A stretch of DNA of 64,000 nt from contig NZ_NERD01000002.1 in NCBI RefSeq assembly GCF_002799155.1, forward strand, positions 3,658,001-3,722,000, read 5' to 3'. Positions 35,001-43,587 of the stretch are shown here, one piece after another. Within the stretch, counting starts at the first letter, position 1; the number at the start of each line of letters is the position of its first letter. Made by a program: the position numbers and the translations under genes. This DNA comes from Stenotrophomonas maltophilia. GTDB lineage: Bacteria > Pseudomonadota > Gammaproteobacteria > Xanthomonadales > Xanthomonadaceae. A model generated the notes under the pieces. It did not search any database, was not told where the DNA came from, and saw only the letters and a list, made by a program, of their open reading frames with translations.

Positions 35001-38000
35001 CGTAATCGCCCGCCAGCGTCAGGCGCAGCTCGCTGCCGCCGAACAGGCGGCCGATGCCGCTGAAGGCCTGCAGGCGTGCGCCGAGTGCTTCATAGGCGCT
35101 GATTTCGCCGCCACCATTGGCCAGGCTGCCCAGCGTCAGCTGGCTCTGGCGACTGAGCAGCCGGCCGTTGCTGTTGTCCAGCGCGGCAAGGTCCAGCCGC
35201 AGCAGGTTGCCTGCACTGAGCTGGCCACCTACGTTGAATACCTGTGCGCCGGCGCGCTCCAGGTACAGGATATTGGCGGCGTGGACCATGCTGCCGGCGT
35301 TGTCCAGCGATGCGGTCTGCAGGCGCAGGTCGGTTCCAGCCACCAGCTTGGCCTGGCCGCCTTCGGCGCGGTTGTCCACGCTGCCTGCGGTCAGCGTCAG
35401 CGCACCACCGGTGCTGCCCAGGGTGCCGCCACGGTTGTCCAGCGCACCGGCTGATTCCAGCGACAGCTGCCCGGTGCCGTTGGCCACGATACGGCCGCCA
35501 CGGTTGCCCACTGAGGCAGCGCGGATGTTCGCAACGCCCTGTGCTTCGATGTTGCCCTGGCTGTTGTCCAGTGCCTGGCGGATCTGCAGATCCAGCGAGG
35601 TGCCGCCGTGGACCAGACCACGCTGGTTGGCCAGCGCACCGGCCACGTCAAGCGCGAGTTCCTGGCGGGCGTACAGGTTGCCATCCACGTTGCGCAGGTC
35701 GCCCGTGCGGCTGGTCACGCGCGCATTGCCCTCGGCCCCCAGCAGGCCATTGCTGTTGTCCAGCTGGGAGGCCAGCACCTGCAGCTGGCCGGCGCCACGC
35801 TGCACGATGGTGCCAGTGCGGTTGTCCAATGCCCCGGTAGCATCCACGGTGAGGGTGCCACCGGCATCAAGGCGGCCGCCGGCGTTGACGATCTCCGTGC
35901 CGGACACGCGTGCTCCGGTGCCCGCGGTCAGCGTACCGCCGCTGTTGTCGAGGCGACCGGCAACGGCCACGTCCGCCTCGCCATTGCCGACGATCAGGCC
36001 GGCATTGCTGTTGTCCAGCGTGCCGGTCTCGATCTTCAGCACACCTGTGCCCGCATGCTCGATGCGGCCACCCTGGTTCAGCAGCTGCGCAGCCTTCAGG
36101 TGGACACTGCCAGCATTGGCGGCGATGCGCCCGCCGGTGTTGCGCAGGGCACCTGTCAGGCTCAGTTCAAAGGGATCGGTGCCGGTCTGCAGCAGTTCGC
36201 CGGCGCTGTTGTCCAGCGCGGCCGCCAACAGGCCGATGCGCGTGCCCTGCAGGCTGCCCGCATTGCGCAGCAGGTCGGTGGCACGCAGGTCGAGCAGACC
36301 GATGGCGGTCAGGCTGCCGCCGGTATTGCGCCACTCACCGCTGCGCGCCTGCGCCAGCAGGGTACCACCGGACCAGACCTGGCCACCCTCCAGCAGCAGG
36401 CTGTCGCCCAGCAGGTGAACCTGCTGGCCGGCGTTGATCTGGCCGGCGTTGCGCAGCTGCTGGCGCGCATCAAGGGTGACGCTGCCGGCGCTGCCGACCT
36501 TGCCGTCGGCCAGCAGGCCCGCCACGATCACGCCGCCATTGTCGATCTGCCCTGCCCGTACCTCGATGTCACCCGAGGCCAGCATGCGCCCGCGATTGCT
36601 GGCCCGGGCGGCCTGCAGCGTGACCGTGCGCGCCTGCACGTCGGCTGCAGTGCGCAGTGCCTGCGCAGCCTGCAGCGACAGCGCGCCGCTGGCGAACAAC
36701 GCAGCCTGGTTGTCCAGGTCGCCATCGCTGCGCACGTGCAGATCAGCGGCGCTGTCGATCGTTCCCTTCAGCGTCACGCCGGCATCGGCGGACAGCACGA
36801 CGCCCTGCTGCGCAAAGACCTTGCCCGACTGCTCCAGGCTGCCGCCCGCGTGCGCGGTCAGCATGCCGGCGGCCAACGTGCGTCCGCCCAGTACCAGGGC
36901 CTGGTCACTGCCGAGCTGCACGTTGCCGCGCTCGCTGCCCAGTTCACCCTGGCTGCTCAGGGTCCGGCCCCGCACCTGCAACGCCTGGCCGGCCACCAGG
37001 CTGCCCTGGTTGTCCAGCGAGTCGCGCACGGTGACATCGACATCGCCGGCGCCATAGAGGTCGCCACGGTTGTTGATCACATCGGCCTTGGCCGTCAGTG
37101 CTCCCTTGGCGAACACGTTGCCGGCGTTGCCCAGCGTCACCGCATCCAGCTGCAGCGACTGCGCACTGGACAGGTTGCCGCCGGCGCGGTTGTGCAGCGC
37201 GTCGGTGCGCGCGTCAAGCGCGCCATCGCTGGCGATCACGCCGGCATTGTCCAATGTGATGGTGCGCAGCTGCGAGCGGTCGCGACCGTAGATCACACCA
37301 CTGTTGCTCAGCTCAGTGGTGCGCAGGTCCATTGCCTGCTGGCCATGCAGGCGGCCGTCGTTGATGACCTTCTGCACGTCCACGGCCACCACGCGTGCCA
37401 GCGCCGTGGCGGCCGCCTGCTGCCGCAGGACGCCGCCCTGCAGGGTCAGGGTGCCGCCGGCTTCAAGCCGGTTGCGGTTGTCGAGCGTGGCAACGGACAG
37501 ACGGGCATCGGCTGCGCTGCCGATGATGCCGGCGTTGTCCAGCACATCGGCGTCGACCTGCAGGCCCTTGCCCCCCTGGATGCTGCCGGTGGTGTCATTG
37601 TCGATGCGTGCGTTGGACTTCAATGCCAGCAGGTCCACTGCCTGCAGCGTGCCGCTGTTGCGCAGACGATCGACCGTCAGCGTGGCCTGGCGGGCCTCAA
37701 GGGTGCCTTGGTTGTCCACGCCGCCGGCAGACAGTTCCAGCGCCTGCTCGGAGAGGATGCGTCCGGCGTTGTCCAGCTGCTGGCGCGCCTGGGCCTTCAG
37801 CAGCACGCCCGCAGACAGCTCGGCGCCCTTCAGCTGCGTGATGCGGTCGGCCGCTGCACGCAGGTTGGCACCGGCACCGATGATGCCCTCGTTGTCGATG
37901 CTGGCCGCATCGAGATCGACGTCGGCGTCGCTGTACAGCTGCCCTGCGTTGTGCAGTTGCGCGGCCTGCATCCGTACGCCCTGGTTGCCCAGCAGCAGGC

Positions 38001-39318
38001 CGGCGTTGTCCACCTGGCGGGCCTGCACGTCCAGCGCCTGCGCGCCCAGGCGCGCGCCCTTGTCCTGCGCCAGCGTGTCGGCGCGCACGGCAAGCCCGGC
38101 GCCTGCAGTCACCTGTGCACGGTTCTGCACCTGTGCGGCAGCCAGCGCGATGCTGCCCGCGCTCTTCACCGTGTCAGCCAGGATCAGCGTGCCACCGGCG
38201 TCCAGCTGCATCTGCGCGGCCTGCGCGCTGCCAGCCAGGTCCAGATTCTGGATGGCGCGTACGGCCATCGCAGCGCCCGCCGACGTGGAACCGGCAAGCG
38301 ACGCCTGCCGCGCACGGATCTGAAGATCTCCCTGCGCGTACTGGGTACCGTCGGCCTTCAGGTCACCGTAGGTTTCGATCTGCAGACGGCCTGCGGCCGC
38401 CGTGCGTCCGCTCAGACGGACATCGCCGGCCTGGGTCAGGATGAAGTCGCCTGCGTCGGCCACCATCTGGCCCGTGCTGCGCACGCCCACGCCGGCCTCG
38501 GTACCGACCAACCGGATCTTGCCTGCATACATGCCGCCGAGGGCGGCAACATCCAGGCCGAACTGCGGGCGTTCGCCTTCTCCGGTGATCGCCTGCGTCG
38601 CCAGGGTCTGTGCATCGATCTGGTTGGCGCCGGTGACCACGTTCACCTGGCGCGCCCAAAGGCCCGCGTTGAGCTGCACCGCGCGGGCCAGCAGGTCGAC
38701 GCCTTCCAGATTGCCGGCATCCAGGCCGTTGCCTTCCAGGCGGATCGTTCCGCGGGACACCCGGAACGCAGACAGGCTGCCATCGTTGCCGAACACCGGG
38801 GTGCCGGTGGTCAGCGTGCCACGGGTGGTATTGATGAAGCCGCAGCCATCGCAGGTGATGCCATTGGGGTTGGCGACGATCACCGCCGCCGAGCACCCCG
38901 CCACCTCGATGTGGCCCTGCAGGCGCGACGCGTTGGTGGATGTCACCTCGTTGAGGATCAGTCGTGCCGACTGGCCCGGCTGCAGGTTGCCGTTGCCCTG
39001 GATGTAGCCCCCCAGTTGGGTCTGCACGGTGCTCGCGCTGTTGTTGAGGATCTGCCCCTCGCGCCCGACGTTGTAGTCCTGGAAGCGGTTGTGCGATACG
39101 CCGCCCGCGTTGGGCCGGTTGATCTGGATGACCGGCACGCCGTTCGCCGCCTGGTCGGCCCTCGCCTGCTCGCCGGCCTGTACCTGCACCTGGGCAAACG
39201 AGCTGCCCGGGGCCAGGAACGCCAATGCCAGGGTGGCGCTCGCCATCGCGGTGCGCAGGCGCGTGGCCCAACCGGCGCCCGAAGCGGACAGGGACAGACT
39301 GCGGAATACGTTCTTCAT
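29074..39318 (-). CDS. Filamentous hemagglutinin/CdiA-like TpsA exoprotein with C-terminal toxin
   Basis: About 3414 residues from the ATG at 39318 (an in-frame ATG at 39333 also exists). A long signal region ends LAPGSSFAQ. The TPS secretion domain follows, with the NPNGITCDGCGFIN motif near residue 147. Next comes a beta-helical shaft with hundreds of NxG repeats such as LDNAGxI and LNNxGG, then hemagglutinin repeats of the GRDLNLxA type between about 2050 and 2700. A duplicated pre-toxin segment ends around residue 3110. The final ~300 residues are AT-richer and variable, ending in KLNFNIDFKVKGRVE; the toxin fold is not recognised. Its TpsB partner lies upstream and an immunity candidate overlaps the stop. 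Delivery to neighbouring cells by contact is inferred from family. Confidence 0.9.
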   Translation of the reverse strand: MKNVFRSLSLSASGAGWATRLRTAMASATLALAFLAPGSSFAQVQVQAGEQARADQAANGVPVIQINRPNAGGVSHNRFQDYNVGREGQILNNSASTVQTQLGGYIQGNGNLQPGQSARLILNEVTSTNASRLQGHIEVAGCSAAVIVANPNGITCDGCGFINTTRGTLTTGTPVFGNDGSLSAFRVSRGTIRLEGNGLDAGNLEGVDLLARAVQLNAGLWARQVNVVTGANQIDAQTLATQAITGEGERPQFGLDVAALGGMYAGKIRLVGTEAGVGVRSTGQMVADAGDFILTQAGDVRLSGRTAAAGRLQIETYGDLKADGTQYAQGDLQIRARQASLAGSTSAGAAMAVRAIQNLDLAGSAQAAQMQLDAGGTLILADTVKSAGSIALAAAQVQNRAQVTAGAGLAVRADTLAQDKGARLGAQALDVQARQVDNAGLLLGNQGVRMQAAQLHNAGQLYSDADVDLDAASIDNEGIIGAGANLRAAADRITQLKGAELSAGVLLKAQARQQLDNAGRILSEQALELSAGGVDNQGTLEARQATLTVDRLRNSGTLQAVDLLALKSNARIDNDTTGSIQGGKGLQVDADVLDNAGIIGSAADARLSVATLDNRNRLEAGGTLTLQGGVLRQQAAATALARVVAVDVQKVINDGRLHGQQAMDLRTTELSNSGVIYGRDRSQLRTITLDNAGVIASDGALDARTDALHNRAGGNLSSAQSLQLDAVTLGNAGNVFAKGALTAKADVINNRGDLYGAGDVDVTVRDSLDNQGSLVAGQALQVRGRTLSSQGELGSERGNVQLGSDQALVLGGRTLAAGMLTAHAGGSLEQSGKVFAQQGVVLSADAGVTLKGTIDSAADLHVRSDGDLDNQAALFASGALSLQAAQALRTAADVQARTVTLQAARASNRGRMLASGDIEVRAGQIDNGGVIVAGLLADGKVGSAGSVTLDARQQLRNAGQINAGQQVHLLGDSLLLEGGQVWSGGTLLAQARSGEWRNTGGSLTAIGLLDLRATDLLRNAGSLQGTRIGLLAAALDNSAGELLQTGTDPFELSLTGALRNTGGRIAANAGSVHLKAAQLLNQGGRIEHAGTGVLKIETGTLDNSNAGLIVGNGEADVAVAGRLDNSGGTLTAGTGARVSGTEIVNAGGRLDAGGTLTVDATGALDNRTGTIVQRGAGQLQVLASQLDNSNGLLGAEGNARVTSRTGDLRNVDGNLYARQELALDVAGALANQRGLVHGGTSLDLQIRQALDNSQGNIEAQGVANIRAASVGNRGGRIVANGTGQLSLESAGALDNRGGTLGSTGGALTLTAGSVDNRAEGGQAKLVAGTDLRLQTASLDNAGSMVHAANILYLERAGAQVFNVGGQLSAGNLLRLDLAALDNSNGRLLSRQSQLTLGSLANGGGEISAYEALGARLQAFSGIGRLFGGSELRLTLAGDYVHGNGQRLESNGLLKLDVAGALVNQGRLESKGTLEVSAARIENTAGGQFNATAGNGSGRVALSTAGDFSNAGRVDGDTVDVTAANITNTGTLMGNALELRASRITNGRDLGDTLVARDYNEGLMAATGRINLYANYIDNLDGELFSLGDIRLQGWNGGNAQQIRNRSGRIQAENDLILAALGVANERRVLVTQHKVYSGNEGAADPDSGTFRVDGIDGPAPPGKLCPGDCAVLEVWTEHKDLVLEGTSVIAASAASQLISGRDMQMSGGSVDNRNSAIAAGRNLSINGRGSSNSEDPNDWAGVVNNEALAGYKVVQRASTIDYTYRPCPSRCDFEIYSGSRALGTSTVTKQVTLAGGNASITAGRKVQIEAREVNNAVVTAHSGGTPLDVAGWQGNNAYAPELGQQQGAGTVGGNAGAPGAQQGVATGPASAQAQGAGTAGDPGSPGPGRVTTVPPPQVVGSPQNPLPGLSLPSGGLYTVNPGNQRWLVETDPRFANFGQWIGSDYMFQRLNLDPDKQLRRMGDDFYEQRLVMEQITGLTGRRYLDADQGDGMGQYRAMMDAGVSEAARQQLSVGVALSAEQVAALNEDIVWMVAQEVDGQKVLVPVVYLSQATANRLQLGGAAIAGESVEIRAGNVSNQGMIRADDRLTIDTGSLLNDRGGISAGGNARITAVEDILNNSGLIQGGNVALVAGRDLKSVSGIDVASIRSGGSLALEAGRDLALVGSQTSARGNAALEAGRDLNLTTQMQGDGSLRRTTLDVGGSLSLDAGRDLNLTAVTAKAGGSVHATAGNDINLNALTTTEQGGWGSNRYTRETLNASGIEAGGSLGMQAGQDVNLQAAQLKAGDGLAVVAGRDLNLQAETTTNTSQQQSRGKRFSQTTQSMDETVHGTSLQAGGDIALVAGRDANLTATQVGSTDGGISIAATRDVNLLAAQEDHSWEQETTRKKKSLLSSKTTTTYDATQDSLVVGTTLSGETVTIGAGRDVIAQAAQVAATGDVVVAATRDLTIGTATSTHSEEHDKTVKRSGVFGGGGFNLTIGQSKLEKGLEFEQSAPQGSLIGSTDGRVSLSAGNTLHITGSDVLSKTGTQLVGGQVVIDAAQGTTDVHQSTKQKSAGINVGLTGGVVDAALAAYGAAKAAGNAQDDRLKALYAVQAANAAAGVGGAMQQGASGATDGVSLRIGIGASSSSASQTSHDQSAVGSTIRSQGDVSIVATAGDLNIIGSQVKGDNVALAARDNITLRSEAEDHTQSSKNKSGSGEIGFSIGAQTGWYVSASTAKGKGSGNGTTHVETVVDADRNLTVISGKDTTLQGAQLSGDKVVASIGGNLSIISEQDTDDYASKQTQAGGTFVYGSGGSVNIGQQKVESHLRSVQEQSGIVAGSGGFDITVGGNTHLEGGVIGSTADASKNRLDTGSLTVVDIENESRAKTSGGGIGTGMSSGGGISNPLGSAAGAGLSLLGGTKKNDSSTTRSDIAAGTVVVRDGNESALAGLDRTATGFDTDSALSAVDLRKMQERAEVMQLGGQLLFKGVGDLGGYLSQKADTEEGKAFWADGGNGRALLHGMAGAAMAALGGADALNGAVSAAGAEKAKIAISEFLESNKGNLSWEDYQSLMEVGSAMVGGALGGSTGANIAVTGDRFNRQLHPDEVKWINMNAAAFAAQEGISEAEAVRRLTTEGAARVDAKVNRLVGNENVDLEATAFLSKMGGTYGFTATEAEYNNFNLYGKELLKDDALYRHVFNSLLASGISKDDLNYSFFDLNGLRATMGRGRDGQMMLETFSGDVGAAGGVIASVAKGDGNGAAIGAATFLIPVRLPGAKLVGEVGAEIAGTATKQGVLRSEEILKSVQNAGVDAIEVGESAIRAGAAGRPADALRLSTQLAYEEAGILTRGGNALTKEAVRSSREIPISGGKLTNPAVVKELTSDGSRIEDWGKFTTQTIVLPSGQRSQIHYYMNKVTGKLNFNIDFKVKGRVE
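29990..30681 (-). repeat. 692-bp direct repeat, copy inside TpsA
   Basis: The parental copy of the duplicated pre-toxin segment, within the TpsA coding region immediately before the variable toxin end. Homology to 27943-28634 would allow recombination that replaces or deletes the intervening toxin tip and immunity gene. Confidence 0.92.
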
Positions 39319-39405
39319 GCCAGGTGCTTCCATCAACCCCGGGGGGGAACTGCACACACAACAACCCGATCACGTCGCCACGCGGCGACGGTGCTTCCAG
39401 TCGAA

Positions 39406-41115
39406 TCAGAACTGCCAGGACGCGCGGAATCCGATCACGTGACCGCGTGCCTCATGCTTGAGCCACGCCGGGCGGCTCATCGGTACGCCGACGAAGCCAT
39501 CCCACGCCAATCCGCCCAGCTCGCCACGTGCACCCAGGTGGGCGCCGCTGAGGGTTCCGCCGCCGATACCCTGGCGGTCGTCGCGCTCGATGTGGCCGAT
39601 ATCGATGCCCGCATAGGGCGCGATGGCGCGATGTGCCATCCAGCTGATGCTGTTGCGCCAATAGCCGCCACGGCTGCCGCCGAGTGGCACCTCGCCATCG
39701 AAGCCGTTGACGGTATAGCGGCCACCGACGCTGATGAACTCCGAGCCGTACAGCGTGTCCTCGCTCCACTGGTAGCGGAGCGCGGTGTTCCATGCCAGCG
39801 GGCGCGGCCCGGAGGTCAGGGCGCCACCGGCACCGATATCCAGCGTGGTCAGCCCATAGCGGAACGTCGGCGCCAGGTCATCACGGCCCACGGCGTCATC
39901 ATTGCCTCCCAGCCACGGCACGCCGCGGCGGTGCGCCAGGCGGATATCGGCCTGGACCCGCCCCAGGTACTGGCGGTGCAGCAGCGCCAGCTCGACCGAG
40001 GTGGTACGCCGGCGCTGGCCTTCGATCTCCACGCCTTCCACGTAGCTGTGCGACGACCGTTGCGCCACGCGCAGCTCGATGCCGCTGCGATAGCTCTGGC
40101 CACGCACCAGCAGCCTTTCCACGGCCAGATCGACGTTGCTGGAGGTGCCGGTGCTGGCGAACGTGTCGGCGTTGCTGGCGATGGTCTGCTTGTAGCGCGA
40201 GCTGTAGGTGCTGGTGCTGAAACGCCAGTTGCCCAGCGGAACCGACCACGATGCATTGAAGCCGTGGGTACCCCGGCCCTTGTCGGCACTGCCGTCGCTG
40301 CTGACGCCAATGCTGAAAAGGTCGTTGACGCGAGCCAGGTTGTCTACCCACGCGGTCGCGCCGACCTGCTGCTTTCCGGTCGCACGGCTGCCGGCATCAT
40401 CCAGCGACACCGAGGCACGCCATCGCTTGCCGTGGCGGATGCTGATGACCACGTCCGACTCGCCGGGCACCTCGCCCGGCACCAGCTCCATGTTCACGTC
40501 CTGCGACGGAACGCGCTTGAGCTGCTCCAGGCCCTGTTCCAACGCGCGCAGATTGAGTACGTCCCCCGGCCGCGCGGGAAACGCACTCTTCCACATCGAA
40601 TCGGGTACCTCTTCCGCGTTGAAGCGGATCTGCCGGATCACGCCCGGCACCAGCTGCAGGCGCAGGGTTCCGCTGCCCAGGCTCTGCTCGGGCAGGCCGA
40701 TGCGGGTGGTCACGTAGCCCTTGGCCAGCGCCAGATCCGAAGCACGCCGTACGATCAGCGCGATGCCCTGCTGTCCCACACAGCCGCCACGGTAGCGGTC
40801 GAGATAGCGCTGCAGGAACGCGAACTGCCCCAGATGCGCGCCGTCAAGCTGCAGCTGCTGCAAGGTGAAGCACGGTTCTTCGTCCGGCAGTTCCAGCGAA
40901 CGCAGATCGGTGGCGGCGGCCGGCTGTTCGCGTGATACATCCGGCAATGCCTGCCGCTGCTCACGCTCGCGCGCCTCGCGCTCGGCGCGTTCGCGCAGTT
41001 CCTGCTGCTCGGCGAACGAGGGACTGGCCGACTGCGCATGCACGACGCCGATCCACAACAGTCCCGCAGTGCCCAGAACGGCACGCACGCTGCATCCTGC
41101 TTTTCTGTTACCCAT
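39406..41115 (-). CDS. TpsB/ShlB-FhaC-type outer-membrane transporter of the TPS system
   Basis: 569 residues from the ATG at 41115, which has an AAGGAA site and starts a signal peptide (VLGTAGLLWIGVVHAQS). A charged coiled stretch (EQQELRERAEREAREREQ) precedes POTRA domains (CFTLQQLQLDG and GTLRLQLVPGVIRQIRF) and a 16-strand barrel with ARVNDLFSIG, GTHGFNASWSVPLGNWRF and a terminal aromatic SWQF. It secretes the TpsA exoprotein across the outer membrane. The upstream in-frame extension to 41322 has no coding character. It is the first gene of the TPS operon, 87 bp before tpsA. Confidence 0.93.
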   Translation of the reverse strand: MGNRKAGCSVRAVLGTAGLLWIGVVHAQSASPSFAEQQELRERAEREAREREQRQALPDVSREQPAAATDLRSLELPDEEPCFTLQQLQLDGAHLGQFAFLQRYLDRYRGGCVGQQGIALIVRRASDLALAKGYVTTRIGLPEQSLGSGTLRLQLVPGVIRQIRFNAEEVPDSMWKSAFPARPGDVLNLRALEQGLEQLKRVPSQDVNMELVPGEVPGESDVVISIRHGKRWRASVSLDDAGSRATGKQQVGATAWVDNLARVNDLFSIGVSSDGSADKGRGTHGFNASWSVPLGNWRFSTSTYSSRYKQTIASNADTFASTGTSSNVDLAVERLLVRGQSYRSGIELRVAQRSSHSYVEGVEIEGQRRRTTSVELALLHRQYLGRVQADIRLAHRRGVPWLGGNDDAVGRDDLAPTFRYGLTTLDIGAGGALTSGPRPLAWNTALRYQWSEDTLYGSEFISVGGRYTVNGFDGEVPLGGSRGGYWRNSISWMAHRAIAPYAGIDIGHIERDDRQGIGGGTLSGAHLGARGELGGLAWDGFVGVPMSRPAWLKHEARGHVIGFRASWQF

Positions 41116-41289
41116 CAACGACTTCCTTGTCCAGCATTGGTACAGACCCGGGGCTGTGAACAGACATCGTGCAGAGAGAACATGCGGCCAGCACCGACTC
41201 GACCGCCAACCGCTATCGGCGGGAGTGCGCGGAACTTTAGGGTCTTTGCATCCGTGTACCCGTTGCGGTGACGCAGTCGAGCACCATAC

Positions 41290-41313
41290 GCTGAAGGATG
41301 GGCATCCTTCAGC
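41290..41313 (-). terminator. Perfect hairpin downstream of comF
   Basis: GCTGAAGGATG and CATCCTTCAGC pair perfectly around a two-base centre, 32 bp beyond the comF stop on the minus strand. No T run follows, so it may act as an mRNA end or as a regulatory palindrome of the TPS operon, whose promoter must lie in 41116-41344. Confidence 0.5.
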
Positions 41314-41344
41314 AGCCGTCATGCGGCATCAATCGCTGCGGCCG

Positions 41345-42031
41345 TTACGGCACCCGTGCGCACACCCATACACGCACGTCCCTGGCACCGGCCAGCCGCA
41401 AGGTCTCGGCGATTTCCATCACTGTGCTGCCGGTGGTCATCACATCGTCCACGACGGTCAGCCGTGTCGGCGGCGACAAGCGCGTGCCGAATGCGTCAAA
41501 GAGGTTGTCCCTGCGCTGCTCTGCGCTGCGCTCGGACTGCGGCGCGGTGTGGCGGCGCCGGTAGAGGCCCTGCCAGACCGGCATCGGCAGCAACCGGCAC
41601 AGTTCGGCGGCCTGGTTGTAGCCGCGCTGGCGCAATCGGCGATTGTGCAGCGGCACCGGCACCAGCGGCGCACACGACCACGGCGGCGGTGCGCCCTGCA
41701 TCAGTTGCGCGAGCAGGCGCCCGGCCGCCAGGTCCTGATGGAACTTGTAGCGGACCAGCAACTGGTCGACCGGCGGCAGGTACAGCAGGCTGGCATGTGT
41801 GGCGGCTTGTGGCGGTACCTCCTCGCGGCAGGTGCCGCAGACGATCAGAGCGGTTTCGGGCAGCGGCAACGCGCAGCGCAGGCAAGCCCGGCCAGCCCAG
41901 GGCAGTTCGGCAAGGCACGCGTGGCACAGATCAAGTTCGTCGTGGCCCGGCTCGCCACAAACCAGACAGCGCAGTGGCAGCAGGACACCAAGCAGTGCGC
42001 GGGAGACACGGGTTGCCGAACGCAGGAGCAT
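41345..42031 (-). CDS. comF: ComF-family phosphoribosyltransferase
   Basis: 228 residues. The N-terminus has a double zinc-ribbon (CLVC ... CHAC ... CLRC ... CGTC), followed by a type I phosphoribosyltransferase domain with the PRPP loop VVDDVMTTGST and the RGYNQAAELC motif. ComF is needed for DNA uptake in transformable bacteria. Length is standard for the family. The ribosome site is weak. It reads away from the ClC gene in a leftward run of genes. Confidence 0.92.
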   Translation of the reverse strand: MLLRSATRVSRALLGVLLPLRCLVCGEPGHDELDLCHACLAELPWAGRACLRCALPLPETALIVCGTCREEVPPQAATHASLLYLPPVDQLLVRYKFHQDLAAGRLLAQLMQGAPPPWSCAPLVPVPLHNRRLRQRGYNQAAELCRLLPMPVWQGLYRRRHTAPQSERSAEQRRDNLFDAFGTRLSPPTRLTVVDDVMTTGSTVMEIAETLRLAGARDVRVWVCARVP

Positions 42032-42124
42032 CCCACATGATTGATTGCGCTTCCCGCGTGCAGCTATCGGCGAAGCACCATTTGCAGTATCGGAAATGCC
42101 CGCAGCTGCGGAGGGTGCCGCCCG

Positions 42125-43465
42125 TCAGGAAAGGCGTTCGCCCTGTCCAGGCCCCAGTGGCGCAACGGCCGGCACCATCAACAACTCCGCCAACCCACGG
42201 TAGATCGGCACCCGGCACACCAGCCCGGACACGCCGCGCGCAATCAGTACCGTGGCCAGGATCGGCAGCAGCAGGTCACCACTGTCGGTCAGCTCCAGCG
42301 AGATCACCGCCGAGGTCAGTGGCGCCTGGGTGACGCCGGTCAGGTAGGCGCACATGCCCAGCAGCACGAACGCGCGTGGATCCACGCCCGGCATCAGCAC
42401 GGCCAGGTTGTGGCCGAGTCCCGCGCCGACCGCCAACGCAGGTGAGAACAGGCCACCGGGAATGCCCGCCACGTACGACGCCAGGTTGGCCAGCAGCTTC
42501 ATCAACCCGAACTCATGGCCCACCATCGCCTGTCCCTGCACCAGGCTGCGCGCCTGCTCGTAGCCGGTGCCGAACGCGCCTTCACCGAAGACCAGGGCGA
42601 GCAGTACCACCACCAGACCGCAGCCCGCGGCCAACAGCACCGGATGCCGCTGCCGCAGTTGCCCGAGCCAACGCGGACGGCCCGCCGCACTCGCCAGCAC
42701 GGCGCGCGCGAACAGGCCTCCCAGCAGGCCCGCCACCCCACCGCACAACAGGATCGCCAGCCAGCCCTGGCCCAGCGGCAGCCGCGCGCTCACATGACCG
42801 AAGTAGGTGTAGTTGCCGAGCAGGCCCAGCGACACCACGCCACCGACGATCACCGCGGTCAGCAGGGTGCCGGAGAAGCGATGCTCGAAACGGCCGCTGA
42901 GCTCCTCGATGGCGAAGACGATGCCGGCCAGCGGCGTGTTGAACGCCGCCGCAATACCAGCAGCGCCACCGGCCAACAGGAAGTGCGAGAGCTCGCGGGG
43001 ATCCTTGAAGCCGAACCAGCGGCCAAACAGATACATCAGGCTTGCGCCTACGTGCACGGTGGGCCCCTCGCGCCCGACCGATGCACCACCCAGCAGCGAC
43101 AGTGAGGTCAGCAGCAACTTGCCGGCCGACACCGCAGGCGAAAGGTTGGTTTTCCGGAACGACTCATCTGGCTTGTCCAACGCAGCGATGACCTGCGGAA
43201 TACCGCTGCCGCGGGTGGGTTTCAGCACGCCCGCAGTCAGCCACGCCAACAACGCGAAGATGCCCGGCGTGAGCAGCAGCGCCCACCACGGCGAGTGCGA
43301 GGTGATGCGCTGGAACAGGTGGAAGGCCGCGTCGCTGGCCTTGGCGAACAGGATGGCCACCAGTGCCACGGCCACGGCGCCGCCCCAGAGCGCGGCGCGG
43401 CGGCGCCAGGCCTCGCTGAGAACCAGCGCGGTGATGCGGCCGCGGAGGCGATGGAGATCGGTCAT
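42125..43465 (-). CDS. ClC-family chloride/proton antiporter
   Basis: 446 residues with the ClC selectivity motifs GSGIPQV, GREGPTVHVG (gating Glu), GGLFSPALAVG and a late Tyr in VPIYRGL. The internal proton glutamate pair is conserved in FNTPLAGIVFAIEEL, which points to an H+/Cl- exchanger like E. coli ClcA rather than a channel. Ten or more hydrophobic segments cover most of the protein. The ATG at 43465 lacks a strong ribosome site, and the longer in-frame extension upstream looks non-coding. A role in acid resistance is plausible by family. Confidence 0.9.
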   Translation of the reverse strand: MTDLHRLRGRITALVLSEAWRRRAALWGGAVAVALVAILFAKASDAAFHLFQRITSHSPWWALLLTPGIFALLAWLTAGVLKPTRGSGIPQVIAALDKPDESFRKTNLSPAVSAGKLLLTSLSLLGGASVGREGPTVHVGASLMYLFGRWFGFKDPRELSHFLLAGGAAGIAAAFNTPLAGIVFAIEELSGRFEHRFSGTLLTAVIVGGVVSLGLLGNYTYFGHVSARLPLGQGWLAILLCGGVAGLLGGLFARAVLASAAGRPRWLGQLRQRHPVLLAAGCGLVVVLLALVFGEGAFGTGYEQARSLVQGQAMVGHEFGLMKLLANLASYVAGIPGGLFSPALAVGAGLGHNLAVLMPGVDPRAFVLLGMCAYLTGVTQAPLTSAVISLELTDSGDLLLPILATVLIARGVSGLVCRVPIYRGLAELLMVPAVAPLGPGQGERLS

Positions 43466-43587
43466 GCGGGGCAGTGTGGACGGAGCGGAAACGGGCGGAC
43501 AGCGGTTACTGTGGCTGAAGGCCTTGCAGGATGCGGTGAAATGCCCGGACACGGGCCGTTCCGGCAACCAGCCCCGTGCGCACACCG

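Noticed and set aside
35608..40935. 1775-codon plus-strand open frame opposite tpsA/tpsB, and a similar 1399-codon frame at 31255-35454
   Set aside because: Mirror images of repetitive TPS coding sequence; no start signals, no domains.
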